A stretch of DNA of 64,000 nt from Verrucomicrobiota bacterium (GCA_016222825.1 JACRQF010000004.1:17203-81202); one strand, 5' to 3'; shown: positions 8,072 through 18,271, counted from the stretch's first letter. The notes: generated by a model not told the origin, from the letters alone. Numbers and translations are program-made.

Positions 8072-9108
8072 TCAGGAAAGCCGGCAGACGCCTTTGCCCT
8101 TCACGATCTCGCCGACGAACAACGCGCCTTTGCCGCAGGCGCGGCGGACGGCGTCAGCCTTGGCGGCGGCTACGACGAAGACCATGCCGATGCCCATGTT
8201 GAAGACCTCGTGCATTTCCTCGTCGCTGACGTTGCCGCCGCTCTGGAGGATGGAGAAGATCGGCGGCACGGGCCACGAGCCGCGATGGATGACAGCGTCC
8301 GCATTCTTCGGCAGGATGCGCGGGATGTTGCCGGTGAAGCCGCCGCCGGTGATGTGGGCGCAGCCCTTGAGCGCGTCGGCCAGTGGCGATTTCTTGTCGC
8401 GCAGTTTCAGGATGAGCGGGCCGTAATTGCGGTGGACCTTGAGCAATTCGTCGGCGAGGGTGCCGCCGAGTTCCTCCAGCCGGTCGTCCGGCTGGTAGCC
8501 CAGTTCGCCGAACAACACTTTCCGGGCGAGCGTGTAGCCGTTGGTGTGCAGGCCGTTGCTCGGCAGGCCGATGATGGCGTCGCCGGGGCGGATGCGGCTG
8601 CCGTCGAGGATGCGGTCGCGCCCGATGACGCCGACAATGGTGCCGGCGAGGTCGTATTCGCCGGGCGCATACATGTCGGGCAGTTGCGCGGTTTCGCCGC
8701 CGATGAGGGCGCACTTGGCCTCGGCACAGGCTTTGGCGAGGCCGGTGATGATTTGGTAAAACACGACCGGCTCCAACTTGCCCATGCCGATGTAGTCGAG
8801 GAAATAAATCGGCTTGGAGCCGAGCACGGCGATGTCGTTGACGCAGTGGTTGACGAGGTCCTGGCCGACGGTGTCGTGGCGGCCGGTCATGATGGCAATC
8901 TTGAGCTTGGTGCCGACGCCGTCGGCGCTGCTGACGAGGACGGGGCGGCGGTATTTCTTCGTGTCCAGCTCGAAGAGGCCGCCGAAGCCGCCGATCTTGC
9001 CGAGGCAGCCGGGCTGGCGCGTGCGTGCGACGAGTTGGGGGAGCTTGGATTTGAGGGCGTCGCCGAGCGCGATGTTCACGCCGGCGGCTGCGTAAGCGGA
9101 GGGTTTTT

Positions 9109-9112
<4 letters not shown>
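8072..9112 (-). CDS. purM: Phosphoribosylformylglycinamidine cyclo-ligase (AIR synthetase)
   Basis: PurM uses ATP to close formylglycinamidine ribonucleotide to 5-aminoimidazole ribonucleotide, the fifth step of de novo purine synthesis. Its 346 residues match the family. Typical segments are 'YAAAGVNIALGDALKSKL' at the N terminus, 'SADGVGTKLKIA', 'DLVNHCVNDIAVLGSKPIYF', 'ALIGGETAQLPDMY', 'GLPSNGLHTNGYTLAR' and 'GCAHITGGGFTGNIPRILP'. Its ATG overlaps the purF stop (ATGA at 9109-9112), so translation is coupled to purF. The end is intact. Confidence 0.97.
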
Positions 9113-10656
<1,544 letters not shown>

Positions 10657-10756
10657 TAGGGAGACCCACGCATCATACCGGCGCGCGCCGCGAAGTCAAA
10701 CGGTGACTGAACAACGAGAACCGCAAGCAGCCTTCGGTCCGCGCGAATGCGCTCCA

Positions 10757-13450
10757 TCAACGCCTGCCGCCGGACTTCAACACCACGGGGCCGACTTTCG
10801 TCCAGAAGGAAGCGGCGGGGATGTCGTTGATCCTCTCCAGCGTGTCGAGGCCGTCGAGGACAAGGGCGTCGCGCTCCTTGTCGAAATCGCAGCGGAGTTC
10901 CTTCAGCGGCATGCCTTTCAACGGGGAGAGGTCGGAGACCCTCGTGTTGTTGCACCAGAGCACGGTCAGCGGCATGCCCTCCAATGGCGCGAGGTCGCCC
11001 ACGGCGGTGTTGCTGCATCCGAAGACGGTCAGTTTCATGCCGGCCAACGGCGAGAGGTCGCGCACCGCGGTGCCGTCGCACGTCAGCACCGTCAGCGGCA
11101 TGTCCCGCAGCGGCGCGAGGTCGGCCACCTGCGTGTTGTGGCACCACAGGCCGTTGAGCGGCAGCCCCTTCAGCGGCGCGAGGTCTGCCAGCGCGCCGCG
11201 CGCCTGGCCCGCGCGTGGCGCCAGCGAGAGCCGTTGGAGCCTGGTCAACGCGCGCACCGGCGAGAGGTCGGCAATCGCCGCCGTGGACACCGTCAGATCG
11301 GTCACCGTGCCGCCGGTGACACGGTGCTGTTCGCGGCCGTCGAAACGCGGATTGAGTTCGCGCAGCCTGGCAATCACGGCAGCCACCTGCTGCTCGGCCG
11401 GCATGGCCGCCACGGCGGCGACGAAGGGATCGGACGGCGGTGCCGGGGAAGCTGTCTGCGCGGCGCCTGGGGCTGAATCCGGATGGGGCATCGAGGCCAC
11501 GGCGGCGTTCACGGCTTGGATGAAGTCGTTGACGGTCTTGCCGTTGACTTTCTGGAGAGTGGAAATCGCCATCAATGTCTGCACGGCCTGTTTGTTTTCG
11601 GCGGCGGCCATGTCGCAAACGAGGTAAAGCAACGGCATCCTGGCCAGCGGTGAAAAATCTTTGACGGCCGTGCCGGCGATGTCCAGGAACGTCAGCGGCG
11701 CGTCCTGGACGGGCGTCAAATCGGCCACCGGCGTCTGGCGCAGGCCCAGGCGCGCGAGCGGCATGCCTTGCAAGGGCAACAGGTCGGCGATTTGGGTGTC
11801 TTCCGCGTGCAGTTCGGTCAGCGCCATGCCGCGCAACGGCGACAGCGAGCTGATCCGCGTCCCGGCGAAAAACACCCGTTTCAGCGGCGCGCCCGCCAGC
11901 GGCTGGAGATCGCTCGCGGAATTGCCGACGATGCTTAGGAACTTCAGCGGCATGCCTTGCAGCGGCGAAAGATCAGCGACCCGGGTGTTGAGGCACGACA
12001 GACTTGTCAACGCCATGCCACGCAACGGCGACAGGTCGGCCAGCGCGCCCTTGGTCCGCGAGTCGCCGCAAGACAGTTTCTGCAAACCGGCCAGCGCGCG
12101 GACGGGCGAGAGGTCTTTGATGGCCGCGGAGGGAAGCGTCAACTCCGTCACCCGGCCGTCGGCGATCTTGTGTTGCTCCTGGCCGTCGTAGCCGGGATTC
12201 AATTCCTTCAGTTTCCCGACCACGCGCTGCAACTGTTCTTCAGGCGCGAGCAAGGCGGCCGACGCGAGCCAGGGATCGGCCGCGGGAGCCGTTGGGGCCG
12301 CTGATGGCCGGGTCAAGACAGGCGGTTCGGAAGCGGGTGCCGGCGGTGGCGCAGGTTTCGGCGGCTCCGGCGCGCTCTTTGGAGCTTCGCTTCGCCCCTT
12401 CGCGTCTTCCCTGTTCATCCGACGCGGCTGTTCTGCCTTCGGCGCTCCACGCTCTTTCCACGGCGCCCAGACCATCGTGACTGCCGCGGCGATGACAACC
12501 ACGGCGGCCACCATGAAACCGGACGAGGAGGATTTCCGGGCCGCGCTGACGGCGACCCTCGCGGTGGCGGGCTTCATCGTCTGCGGAGTTTTCGGCGCGA
12601 CAAGCTGCGTCGAGCCTGCCGCGGCCATGCCCAGTTGTTCGCTGATGCGCACAAGGTCGGCGATCAACTCCCCGTAGTCCTGGTGCCGCGCGGCCGGGTC
12701 CTTCGCCAGCATTTTGTTCAGCAGCAACGCCACCTGCGCCGGACAGGACGGCCACGTTTTCGTGATCGTCGGTGTCGGATCGTTGGCGTGTTTTTGAGTC
12801 ACCGCCCTTGCCGTCGGCCCGTCATAAGGCGGCTGGCCGGCGAGCATGTGATACAGCACGCAACCGAGGCTGTAGATGTCGGAGCGCAGGTCCAGGCTGG
12901 CCTCCCCGCGCGCCTGTTCCGGGCTGACGCAATACGGCTTGCCGCCGTCGCCCGCGAACGCCGCGCCGGCCGGCCTCGCCACGCCGAGGTCGCCCAGTTT
13001 CACCTCGCCGTGCCGCGAGAGGTAGATGTTGCTTGGCTTGACGCTGCGATGGACCAACTCCGCCCGGCGCCAGCCGTGGTCGAGGGCGTGGGCCACGTAG
13101 TAGCAGGTTGCCAGCGCCTGCTCGACATCCAGCCGCCCCTCGCGTTCGAGCCGCTGTTGCAGCGAATCGCCCTCGATGAACTCCATCGAGAGATAAAACG
13201 CGCCGTCGCATTCGCCGGCGGAATACATCTGCACGAGGTTGGGATGATTGAGCTTGGCCGCCGCGACGGCTTCCTGCTTGAACCGGGCGATGAACTCGCG
13301 GTTCCGCGAAAGCCCCGGCAGCAACACCTTCAGCGCCACCAGCCGGTCCAGCGTGACCTGGCGCGCCTTATAGACGGCGCCCACGCTGCCCCGTCCGAGC
13401 AGGGCCAGCACTTCGTAATCATGAAACTGTTGTCCTTCGAGCGATGTCAC
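10757..13450 (-). CDS. Leucine-rich-repeat protein with Ser/Thr pseudokinase domain, membrane-anchored
   Basis: This encodes 897 residues from a GTG at 13450 that has GGGAG 8 bases upstream; an in-frame GTG at 13477 is the alternative. Residues 12-275 are a Hanks-type kinase fold with glycine loop 'LGRGSVGAVY', Lys41 and Glu60. The catalytic loop reads 'HRSVKPSN' (Ser136 for the base Asp, codon AGC), and the metal loop is DLG rather than DFG, so phosphotransfer should be lost or very weak. A single membrane segment ('GFMVAAVVVIAAAVTMV') lies near residue 320, followed by a Pro-rich linker. The presumed outer part holds two homologous modules, each opening 'LNP..DG.EQH' and continuing with about 6-8 leucine-rich repeats of 21 residues ('LSPLKGMPLTxLxCxNTxV'). 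It probably acts as a sensor or scaffold. The ligand is unknown. Confidence 0.85.
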   Translation of the reverse strand: MTSLEGQQFHDYEVLALLGRGSVGAVYKARQVTLDRLVALKVLLPGLSRNREFIARFKQEAVAAAKLNHPNLVQMYSAGECDGAFYLSMEFIEGDSLQQRLEREGRLDVEQALATCYYVAHALDHGWRRAELVHRSVKPSNIYLSRHGEVKLGDLGVARPAGAAFAGDGGKPYCVSPEQARGEASLDLRSDIYSLGCVLYHMLAGQPPYDGPTARAVTQKHANDPTPTITKTWPSCPAQVALLLNKMLAKDPAARHQDYGELIADLVRISEQLGMAAAGSTQLVAPKTPQTMKPATARVAVSAARKSSSSGFMVAAVVVIAAAVTMVWAPWKERGAPKAEQPRRMNREDAKGRSEAPKSAPEPPKPAPPPAPASEPPVLTRPSAAPTAPAADPWLASAALLAPEEQLQRVVGKLKELNPGYDGQEQHKIADGRVTELTLPSAAIKDLSPVRALAGLQKLSCGDSRTKGALADLSPLRGMALTSLSCLNTRVADLSPLQGMPLKFLSIVGNSASDLQPLAGAPLKRVFFAGTRISSLSPLRGMALTELHAEDTQIADLLPLQGMPLARLGLRQTPVADLTPVQDAPLTFLDIAGTAVKDFSPLARMPLLYLVCDMAAAENKQAVQTLMAISTLQKVNGKTVNDFIQAVNAAVASMPHPDSAPGAAQTASPAPPSDPFVAAVAAMPAEQQVAAVIARLRELNPRFDGREQHRVTGGTVTDLTVSTAAIADLSPVRALTRLQRLSLAPRAGQARGALADLAPLKGLPLNGLWCHNTQVADLAPLRDMPLTVLTCDGTAVRDLSPLAGMKLTVFGCSNTAVGDLAPLEGMPLTVLWCNNTRVSDLSPLKGMPLKELRCDFDKERDALVLDGLDTLERINDIPAASFWTKVGPVVLKSGGRR

Positions 13451-13648
13451 ATCGTCAGCTCCCGCATAAGCCGGCACTGTAGTGGAGCGCCCCTTGATTA
13501 ACGATACCTATTCGCTGGCGAACCTGCGAATCAATTTCCGCGCGCCGCAAGGCCGCCGGTCGTCACCGCGGCGCAGACATTGCCGCAACCGAAGAACACG
13601 AGCAGGAGCGTGTCGAAGAACCCGCCTGCCCGCCATTTCGGAAATGGT

Positions 13649-14791
13649 TCACGCAACAGCTTCCCTGTCCCGATGGGTCGGGTTTGGCCGGCCGGGGCGG
13701 AAATGTTCCAGATGATCCAGCTTTGCCTGCAACGTCGCGAACCTCGCGGCCACCGCGGGCACCGATTCCTTGACGGTCGCGGCGAGCACGTCGGGCGGCG
13801 CTTCGGCGCGCAGGTTGATGATCAACTCGCCTCCTTTCACCGGCTCGCCCAGCTTCAGCGACATCTCCGGCACGAAATCGTTCCGCACCAGGTTCGCCAC
13901 CGCCACGTGGCCGCCATCGGTGCTGAAGGTCATCTTGAGGTGCGCGATCTCCGCCTGCTGCGCCTGCAACCCCTTCTGAATCTCGCCTGCGAGCTGTTGG
14001 AGCAGGCTGTCGGCGTCGAACAACCGCGCGGCCGTGAGTTGGACCGTGCAGTTGAGCCAGCCCATTAGCGCCTCGCCGTCCGCGTAGATGTCGTAGTCCA
14101 CTTCCATCGCCGTCCGCGCGGTCTGCGTCTCGCTCGCAAGCCGCGCAAACCATGCGTCGAGATTCGCGCCGTTGCGCGCGGAGACCGCCAGGATCTCCTT
14201 CCGCGGGAACTTCGCGGCGAGCGCCTTGCGCAACGCCTCCAGCCGCGCGGCGTCCAGCAGGTCGCTCTTGTTGATGACGATCAGGTCGGCTTCTTCAAGC
14301 TGCTTGGCGTAGATGTAAGCAACCTTCTCCGAAAAACCGCCGCCTCTTTCCACGCCCAGCACGCGCAGCGCGCGCACCGGGTCCACCAGCACGCTGACGG
14401 GCGCAACGGTGAAGTCGTTGCCGTAGAGCCGCCGCAACGGATACGTGACCGTCGCGACGAGGTCGGTGCAGCTCCCCACCGGCTCGGCGATGAAGACGTC
14501 GGGTCGCGTCTGGGCCGAGAGCTTCTGCGACGCCTCGACCAGCGAGTTGAAGCGGCAGCAGAAGCAGCCGCCAATGATTTCCGCCGTCTCGAAGCCCTGC
14601 GCGCGCAACGTCAGCGTGTCCACCAGCTCGCGGCCCTGGTCGTTGGTGATGAGGCCCACGCGCAGGCCGCGGTCGGTGAACTGCCGCGCGAGCCGGCCCA
14701 CGGCGGTGGTTTTGCCCGCGCCGAGGAAGCCGCCGATCATGATGTAGCGGGCCTTGGCCGGCGCGGCGACGGAAGCGGTGGATGGTTTCAT
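13649..14791 (-). CDS. CobW/COG0523 (G3E) family GTPase, putative metallochaperone
   Basis: G3E GTPases insert or traffic metal ions (zinc, nickel, cobalt or iron) using GTP. Counting from the ATG at 14791, residues 20-30 are Walker A 'GGFLGAGKTTA', residues 75-79 hold the metal-binding CxCC of the subfamily ('GCFCC'), and residues 174-177 are the G4 motif NKSD. The C-terminal part (about 220-380) contains 'HLKMTFSTDGGHVAVAN' and does not look like the standard CobW_C domain. A TTG 18 bases upstream would add six residues, and neither start has a clear ribosome site. No zinc-uptake or Zur-regulated gene is next to it, so the metal cannot be named. Confidence 0.85.
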   Translation of the reverse strand: MKPSTASVAAPAKARYIMIGGFLGAGKTTAVGRLARQFTDRGLRVGLITNDQGRELVDTLTLRAQGFETAEIIGGCFCCRFNSLVEASQKLSAQTRPDVFIAEPVGSCTDLVATVTYPLRRLYGNDFTVAPVSVLVDPVRALRVLGVERGGGFSEKVAYIYAKQLEEADLIVINKSDLLDAARLEALRKALAAKFPRKEILAVSARNGANLDAWFARLASETQTARTAMEVDYDIYADGEALMGWLNCTVQLTAARLFDADSLLQQLAGEIQKGLQAQQAEIAHLKMTFSTDGGHVAVANLVRNDFVPEMSLKLGEPVKGGELIINLRAEAPPDVLAATVKESVPAVAARFATLQAKLDHLEHFRPGRPNPTHRDREAVA

Positions 14792-14825
14792 GAGGTATTG
14801 TTGGCGCAAAACCGGCGGTTCACAA

Positions 14826-16409
14826 TCACGGCAGCTTCGGTTTCAGCGGCGTGACGCCGTCCTTGTCCACAGGGTGGAGCGCGTTGTGTTTCTCCAGGCT
14901 CGAGGTCAAGCCCCGCATCATGCGGCGGAGTTCGTCGGGCCGGGAGGCGGCGAGGTCGTTTTGCTCGAAGGGGTCGTCCTTGAGGTTGAAAAGCTGGTAA
15001 TGCGCGCCGCCGGACTGGATGGAATCGCCATGTGTGGGAACATCGGGCAGGGCGTGGTAGATGACCTTCCAGTCGCCGTCGCGCCAGACGGTGAAGTAGT
15101 TGCTGCGATGCGGCGCGTGGGGATAGTGCATGAGGAACTGCTCCTTGCGAGAGCCGTCGCGCTTGCCGGTCAGCAACGTGTCGAGACGCGAACCGTCCAT
15201 GATGTGTTTCGCGGGCGGCTTGGCGCCGGTCAGCGCGAGAATGGTGGGGAACATGTCGTAGATGGCCGCCTGCTGGCTCTGGATGGCGCCGGCGGCGATG
15301 GGCAGGCGCTTCTGATGAGCGTTGCCGGCGCCGGACTTCGCCCACGCGGCGATGAACGGCACTCTCATGCCGCCTTCGTAGTGCGCGCCTTTTTTGCCCC
15401 GCAACGGGGCGGCGCAGGCGACCTCGTGCTGGTGGCCGAGCGGCGCGTCCGAGCCGTTGTCGCCGAGGAAGAAGATGAGCGTGTTGTCGGCCACGCCGAG
15501 CTTGTCGAGATGATCGAGCACGTCGCCGAGCGATTTGTCCATGCCCTCGATCAGCGTCGCGAACGCCTGCGCCTGTTCGGGCTTGCCGGAATCCTTGTAG
15601 TGCGCGGCGAAGCGCGGGTCGGAGTTGAACGGCGCGTGGACGGCGTAATGCGCGAAGTAGAGGAAGAACGGTTTGCCGTCCTTCACCGCGCCGCCGACGC
15701 GCGCGTTGGCCTCCAGCGTGAGCGCCTCGCTGAGGAAAATGTCCTGGCCGTGGTATTTCTCCAAACCGGGGACGGCGTTCCCTGGCCCCGCCTTGCCTTT
15801 CTTGCCTTTGACGTTCTTCGGCCGGCCGAAGTTCTGCATGCCGTAGTAGCTTCCCGGCGCGCCGATGGAGCAACCGGCGACGTTGACGTCGAAGCCGAGG
15901 TTCTTCGGCTCCGCGCCCTCAAACTCGCGCGCGCCGAAGTGGCCTTTGCCGACGTGAATCGTCCTGTAGCCCGTGTCGCGCAGCAGGCCCGGCAGGGTCA
16001 CGTCGCCCTTCTTCAAACCTTTCCAGTTCCACTGCGGCGGGCCTTGCGGGCCGGCGTTGTCCTTGTCGGGATTGATCCAGTTCGTCGTGTGATGCCGCGC
16101 GGCGTTCTGGCCGGTGAGGATGGCGATGCGCGTCGGCGAGCAGACGCTCATGGCGTAGAAGTTGTTGAAGCGGACGCCGCGCGCCGCGAGCCGCTCCATG
16201 TTCGGCGTGCGGTAATAGTCGTTGAGCGGATACCGCTTCGGCTTGCCGGCGGCGTCGGTGAGAAACGGCACCGAGGTGTCCATCACGCCCATGTCATCCA
16301 CGAGGAAGATGATGATGTTGGGCCTGGCTTCGGCGGCGCGCAGCGCGACTTGTGGAGCCGGCAAGGTTGATAACAGAACTGCGAGAGCAAGGAGGTTGCG
16401 CGTTTTCAT
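14826..16409 (-). CDS. Secreted S1-family sulfatase (arylsulfatase-like)
   Basis: This exported sulfatase hydrolyses a sulfate ester, probably on a polysaccharide. There are 527 residues from ATG 16409, the start that gives the signal peptide 'MKTRNLLALAVLLSTLPAP' ending near 'ALRAAEA'. Asp38/Asp39 in 'FLVDDMG' are calcium ligands. The formylglycine motif C-x-P-x-R is Cys90 in 'SVCSPTRIAILTG', which needs oxidation by a maturase not present in this window. Further conserved segments are 'GYRTIHVGKGHFGA', 'FFLGDNGSDAP' and 'GAHYEGGMRVPFIAAW'. Sulfatase genes further along the same strand (18272 and 22037) belong to the same subfamily, and the substrate is unknown. It lies 34 bases downstream of the GTPase-gene start, across a short gap. 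Confidence 0.92.
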   Translation of the reverse strand: MKTRNLLALAVLLSTLPAPQVALRAAEARPNIIIFLVDDMGVMDTSVPFLTDAAGKPKRYPLNDYYRTPNMERLAARGVRFNNFYAMSVCSPTRIAILTGQNAARHHTTNWINPDKDNAGPQGPPQWNWKGLKKGDVTLPGLLRDTGYRTIHVGKGHFGAREFEGAEPKNLGFDVNVAGCSIGAPGSYYGMQNFGRPKNVKGKKGKAGPGNAVPGLEKYHGQDIFLSEALTLEANARVGGAVKDGKPFFLYFAHYAVHAPFNSDPRFAAHYKDSGKPEQAQAFATLIEGMDKSLGDVLDHLDKLGVADNTLIFFLGDNGSDAPLGHQHEVACAAPLRGKKGAHYEGGMRVPFIAAWAKSGAGNAHQKRLPIAAGAIQSQQAAIYDMFPTILALTGAKPPAKHIMDGSRLDTLLTGKRDGSRKEQFLMHYPHAPHRSNYFTVWRDGDWKVIYHALPDVPTHGDSIQSGGAHYQLFNLKDDPFEQNDLAASRPDELRRMMRGLTSSLEKHNALHPVDKDGVTPLKPKLP

Positions 16410-16790
16410 GGCGGTCGGCAGCTTGCCAACACGAGTCGGGACGCGCCACAAGAAAATCCGGACGGTGTGAACACGAACCAATCCTTGCCGCTCTCGCCGC
16501 CTGCGCTACACTCCGCCCGTCACTGAGAAAAACTATCGAGTAACCCAAAACCAAAACTGATTTCGCGCAGCATCGGCTGCCGTTCACTCCGAAACCTAGG
16601 AAATTTCGAAACGCAGAGCTGCGCTGGAAGCGCGCCCCCACGTGGAGCGCGCCGAAAGCGTTCCTGCATGGGCCCTCCTGGGTGCCTGGAGTGGGACGCA
16701 AGTAAGTGCGTCCCACATTTTTTGGGCACCTAAAAGTCCGACGCAGGAGCAGTTCAGAACATCGGCTGATTCGCACGCGAGCGAACAACC
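16410..16790. other. Non-coding, repeat-rich decayed stretch
   Basis: These 380 bases hold no convincing gene on either strand. Composition is less GC-rich than the neighbours and translations give only short, low-complexity products. It contains the terminator-like hairpin at 16691-16723 with an outer GGTGCC/GGCACC pair, and leads into a truncated restriction-enzyme remnant. It forms the left end of a repeat-rich island running to about 18270. Confidence 0.6.
16691..16723 (+). terminator. Rho-independent terminator-like hairpin
   Basis: GTGGGACGCA (16691-16700) and TGCGTCCCAC (16707-16716) form a perfect 10-bp stem around a 6-base loop, followed by A and six T residues. This is the form of an intrinsic terminator on the plus strand. 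No plus-strand gene lies immediately upstream, and an outer GGTGCC (16681-16686) / GGCACC (16725-16730) pair embraces the whole structure. It may therefore belong to a repeat element or a lost gene. Confidence 0.45.
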
Positions 16791-17081
16791 ATGCCCATCT
16801 CCAGCAGCGAAATCTTTCACGCCGAAGACTCCAAACACAGCTTGGCACTCTTTGACGCCGTAGAAGTCGAGAAGCTCGAAAAGTCCCTCTTCGAGAAAAA
16901 CGGCAAGCCCTTCCTCAAATGCCTCGTGCGCGGGAGGGATATTCAAGCCAAGCCGGAAGAAATTGTCCGTCAGCTTTGGATTCACCGCCTCGTCCGTCGC
17001 TACAACTACCCACTAGCTCGCTTGACGACGGAAGCTGCCGCGCTGAACTACCTCAACTCCGCCACCGGAGACGAAGAGTGA
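16791..17081 (+). pseudogene. Remnant of a type I restriction enzyme N-terminal (HSDR_N-like) domain
   Basis: The 96-residue frame begins 'MPISSSEIFHAEDSKHSLA' and contains 'AKPEEIVRQLWIHRLVRRYNYPLARLTTE'-type sequence split over residues of about 54-82. It matches the opening of the HSDR_N/type I restriction-modification N-terminal domain, including the 'KPEE.VRQ' and 'YGYP'-like positions. The normal domain continues with catalytic PD-(D/E)xK residues, whereas here the frame stops after 'TGDEE'. No helicase, methylase or specificity subunit follows. It is therefore most simply a truncated leftover of a restriction system, although a stand-alone small protein cannot be excluded. Confidence 0.55.
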
Positions 17082-17361
17082 CTTCGCACATTCCTGACCA
17101 TTTTGTTGGTATCAACGAAATGGCCTGAGCCTGGTCGCAGACCATTTTGCGCTAGTCCGCATTATGGTCGGCATCAGACGTGGAACCAATTCGAACAAAT
17201 CCTCGGAATGGTTGGAATCACGGCCACGTAGTCTGCCAGGGCATTCACTGCTGATTGCGAGTCGCCTGCCAGAAAAGGGTGTCTTTCCTGTTCTATCGGC
17301 AGCCGATTTCTTGTTTTCCACTGGTTTTCCAATGGTTTTGTGTATTCCGACACTCAATTGG

Positions 17362-17634
17362 GGCGTCCGCCCGCTCGTCCTCGCCGTTGTCCCATTCGAT
17401 TACGCCGTGCGCCCGTTCGATTTGGACGCTGCGCCATTAGCTTCGGACGTTGTTCCATCAGTTATGAACGTTGTCCCATTCGTTACGGACGTTGCTCTAT
17501 CAGTTTTGGACGTTGCGCCATTCGATGCAGACGTTGTTCTATTCGGTATGGACGTTGCTCCATTTGGTTGGGACGTTACGTCATTAGGTTGGGACGTGCG
17601 GCGGTTCGGTGCGGACGTTATGCCATTCGGTGCG
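17362..17634. repeat. Minisatellite: 13 tandem degenerate copies of a 21-bp unit
   Basis: Thirteen consecutive 21-base units were counted from 17362 to 17634, with consensus close to GACGTTGYYCCATTCGGTNNG. Units vary at several positions but not in length. Because 21 is a multiple of three, the array is open in more than one frame and would encode heptapeptides such as 'DVxPFxx' on plus or 'NGATSxP' on minus. It ends 60 bases before the ArsR-like gene, in whose frame it is open. Spurious translation is the more likely reading, because the repeat is open on both strands. Confidence 0.85.
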
Positions 17635-17694
17635 GGGAGTTGGGAAAACCCTTGCGTTGCCATGCCGGACGGGGGTAGAAGTGCGCTAGATCCC

Positions 17695-18015
17695 ATGAGC
17701 ACTACAGGCACTTCTTTGGGGCAGCCGGCGCTCTCGCTGGCGCAGGTCTGCAAGTTGTTGAGCGATCCAACGCGGTGGAAGTTGTTGCGGGAGCTGTGCA
17801 AGGGCGAGATGCTGCCAAGCTCGGACCTCGCCAAGCGCGTCGGTTGTTCGACGGACATGGTCTTCAGTCACATGCTGGTCTTTCGGAAGCTCGGCCTGAC
17901 GGTGCAGCGCTATCGCGGGTTTTATGAGATTGCGCCCGCGTTCCGGCCCGCAGCCGGCGCGACGACGATTGACCTCGGCCACTGCGTGGTCAAACTCGAC
18001 ACGCCGCTGGAGTAG
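17695..18015 (+). CDS. ArsR/SmtB-type winged-helix transcriptional regulator
   Basis: This is a 106-residue DNA-binding protein. 'LSLAQVCKLLSDPTRWKLLRELC' is the first helix pair of an ArsR-type winged helix, 'SSDLAKRVGCSTDMVFSHMLVFRKLGL' is the helix-turn-helix, and 'VQRYRGFYEIAPAF' is the wing. The metal-box cysteines of ArsR/SmtB ('ELCVCDL') are absent, so it is unlikely to be a classical metal sensor. The open frame extends upstream through the 21-bp repeats to 17164, but ATG 17695 is the first start that gives a normal ArsR-length protein. No ribosome site is strong. No target operon on the same strand is adjacent, so its regulon is unknown. Confidence 0.75.
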   Translation: MSTTGTSLGQPALSLAQVCKLLSDPTRWKLLRELCKGEMLPSSDLAKRVGCSTDMVFSHMLVFRKLGLTVQRYRGFYEIAPAFRPAAGATTIDLGHCVVKLDTPLE

Positions 18016-18043
18016 GCAGGCGGCGTGTTCGTAATCCTGAGTG

Positions 18044-18065
18044 GAGCGAGCTTCCAAGCTCGCTC
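18044..18065. repeat. Short perfect palindrome downstream of the ArsR-like gene
   Basis: GAGCGAGCTT, CC and AAGCTCGCTC form a perfect 10-bp inverted repeat with a 2-base centre, 28 bases after the regulator's stop. A related CGAGCTTGGAAG string follows at about 18092-18103. It could be a hairpin at the transcript end, an operator or a dispersed repeat. There is no T-run, so termination is not supported. Confidence 0.5.
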
Positions 18066-18113
18066 TCGGTTCTCATTTGGAAGACGGCGGGCGAGCTTGG
18101 AAGATCATCCCAC

Positions 18114-18252
18114 TTAACGCGCATATTTCACACGCCGCACGAAACGCCGACAGGCTGTAGCCGCCGACGTAAGGAGGCGGACGCATTGCCAGCCACAGCC
18201 TTTCCGCCTCCTTACGTCGGCGGCTACGAAACGTGTGAAATATCCGCGTTAA
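18114..18252. mobile_element. 139-bp TTAA-ended palindromic element (MITE-like)
   Basis: The outer ends are 21-bp inverted repeats (18114-18134 and 18232-18252) that match at 20 of 21 positions and begin TTAACGCG. Inside lies a perfect 25-bp inverted repeat at 18157-18181 and 18203-18227 (GTAGCCGCCGACGTAAGGAG... and its complement) around a 21-base loop. It has no coding capacity. Size, terminal repeats and TTAA ends are those of a miniature inverted-repeat element mobilised in trans, or of a large dispersed palindrome. A transposase for it was not seen. Confidence 0.6.
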
Positions 18253-18271
18253 ACGCTGCCGCCCCGCAGTC

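Noticed and set aside
17164..17694. Upstream extension of the ArsR-like frame through the 21-bp repeats
   Set aside because: The repeats are open in several frames on both strands because the unit is a multiple of three, and ArsR-family proteins are about 100 residues long.
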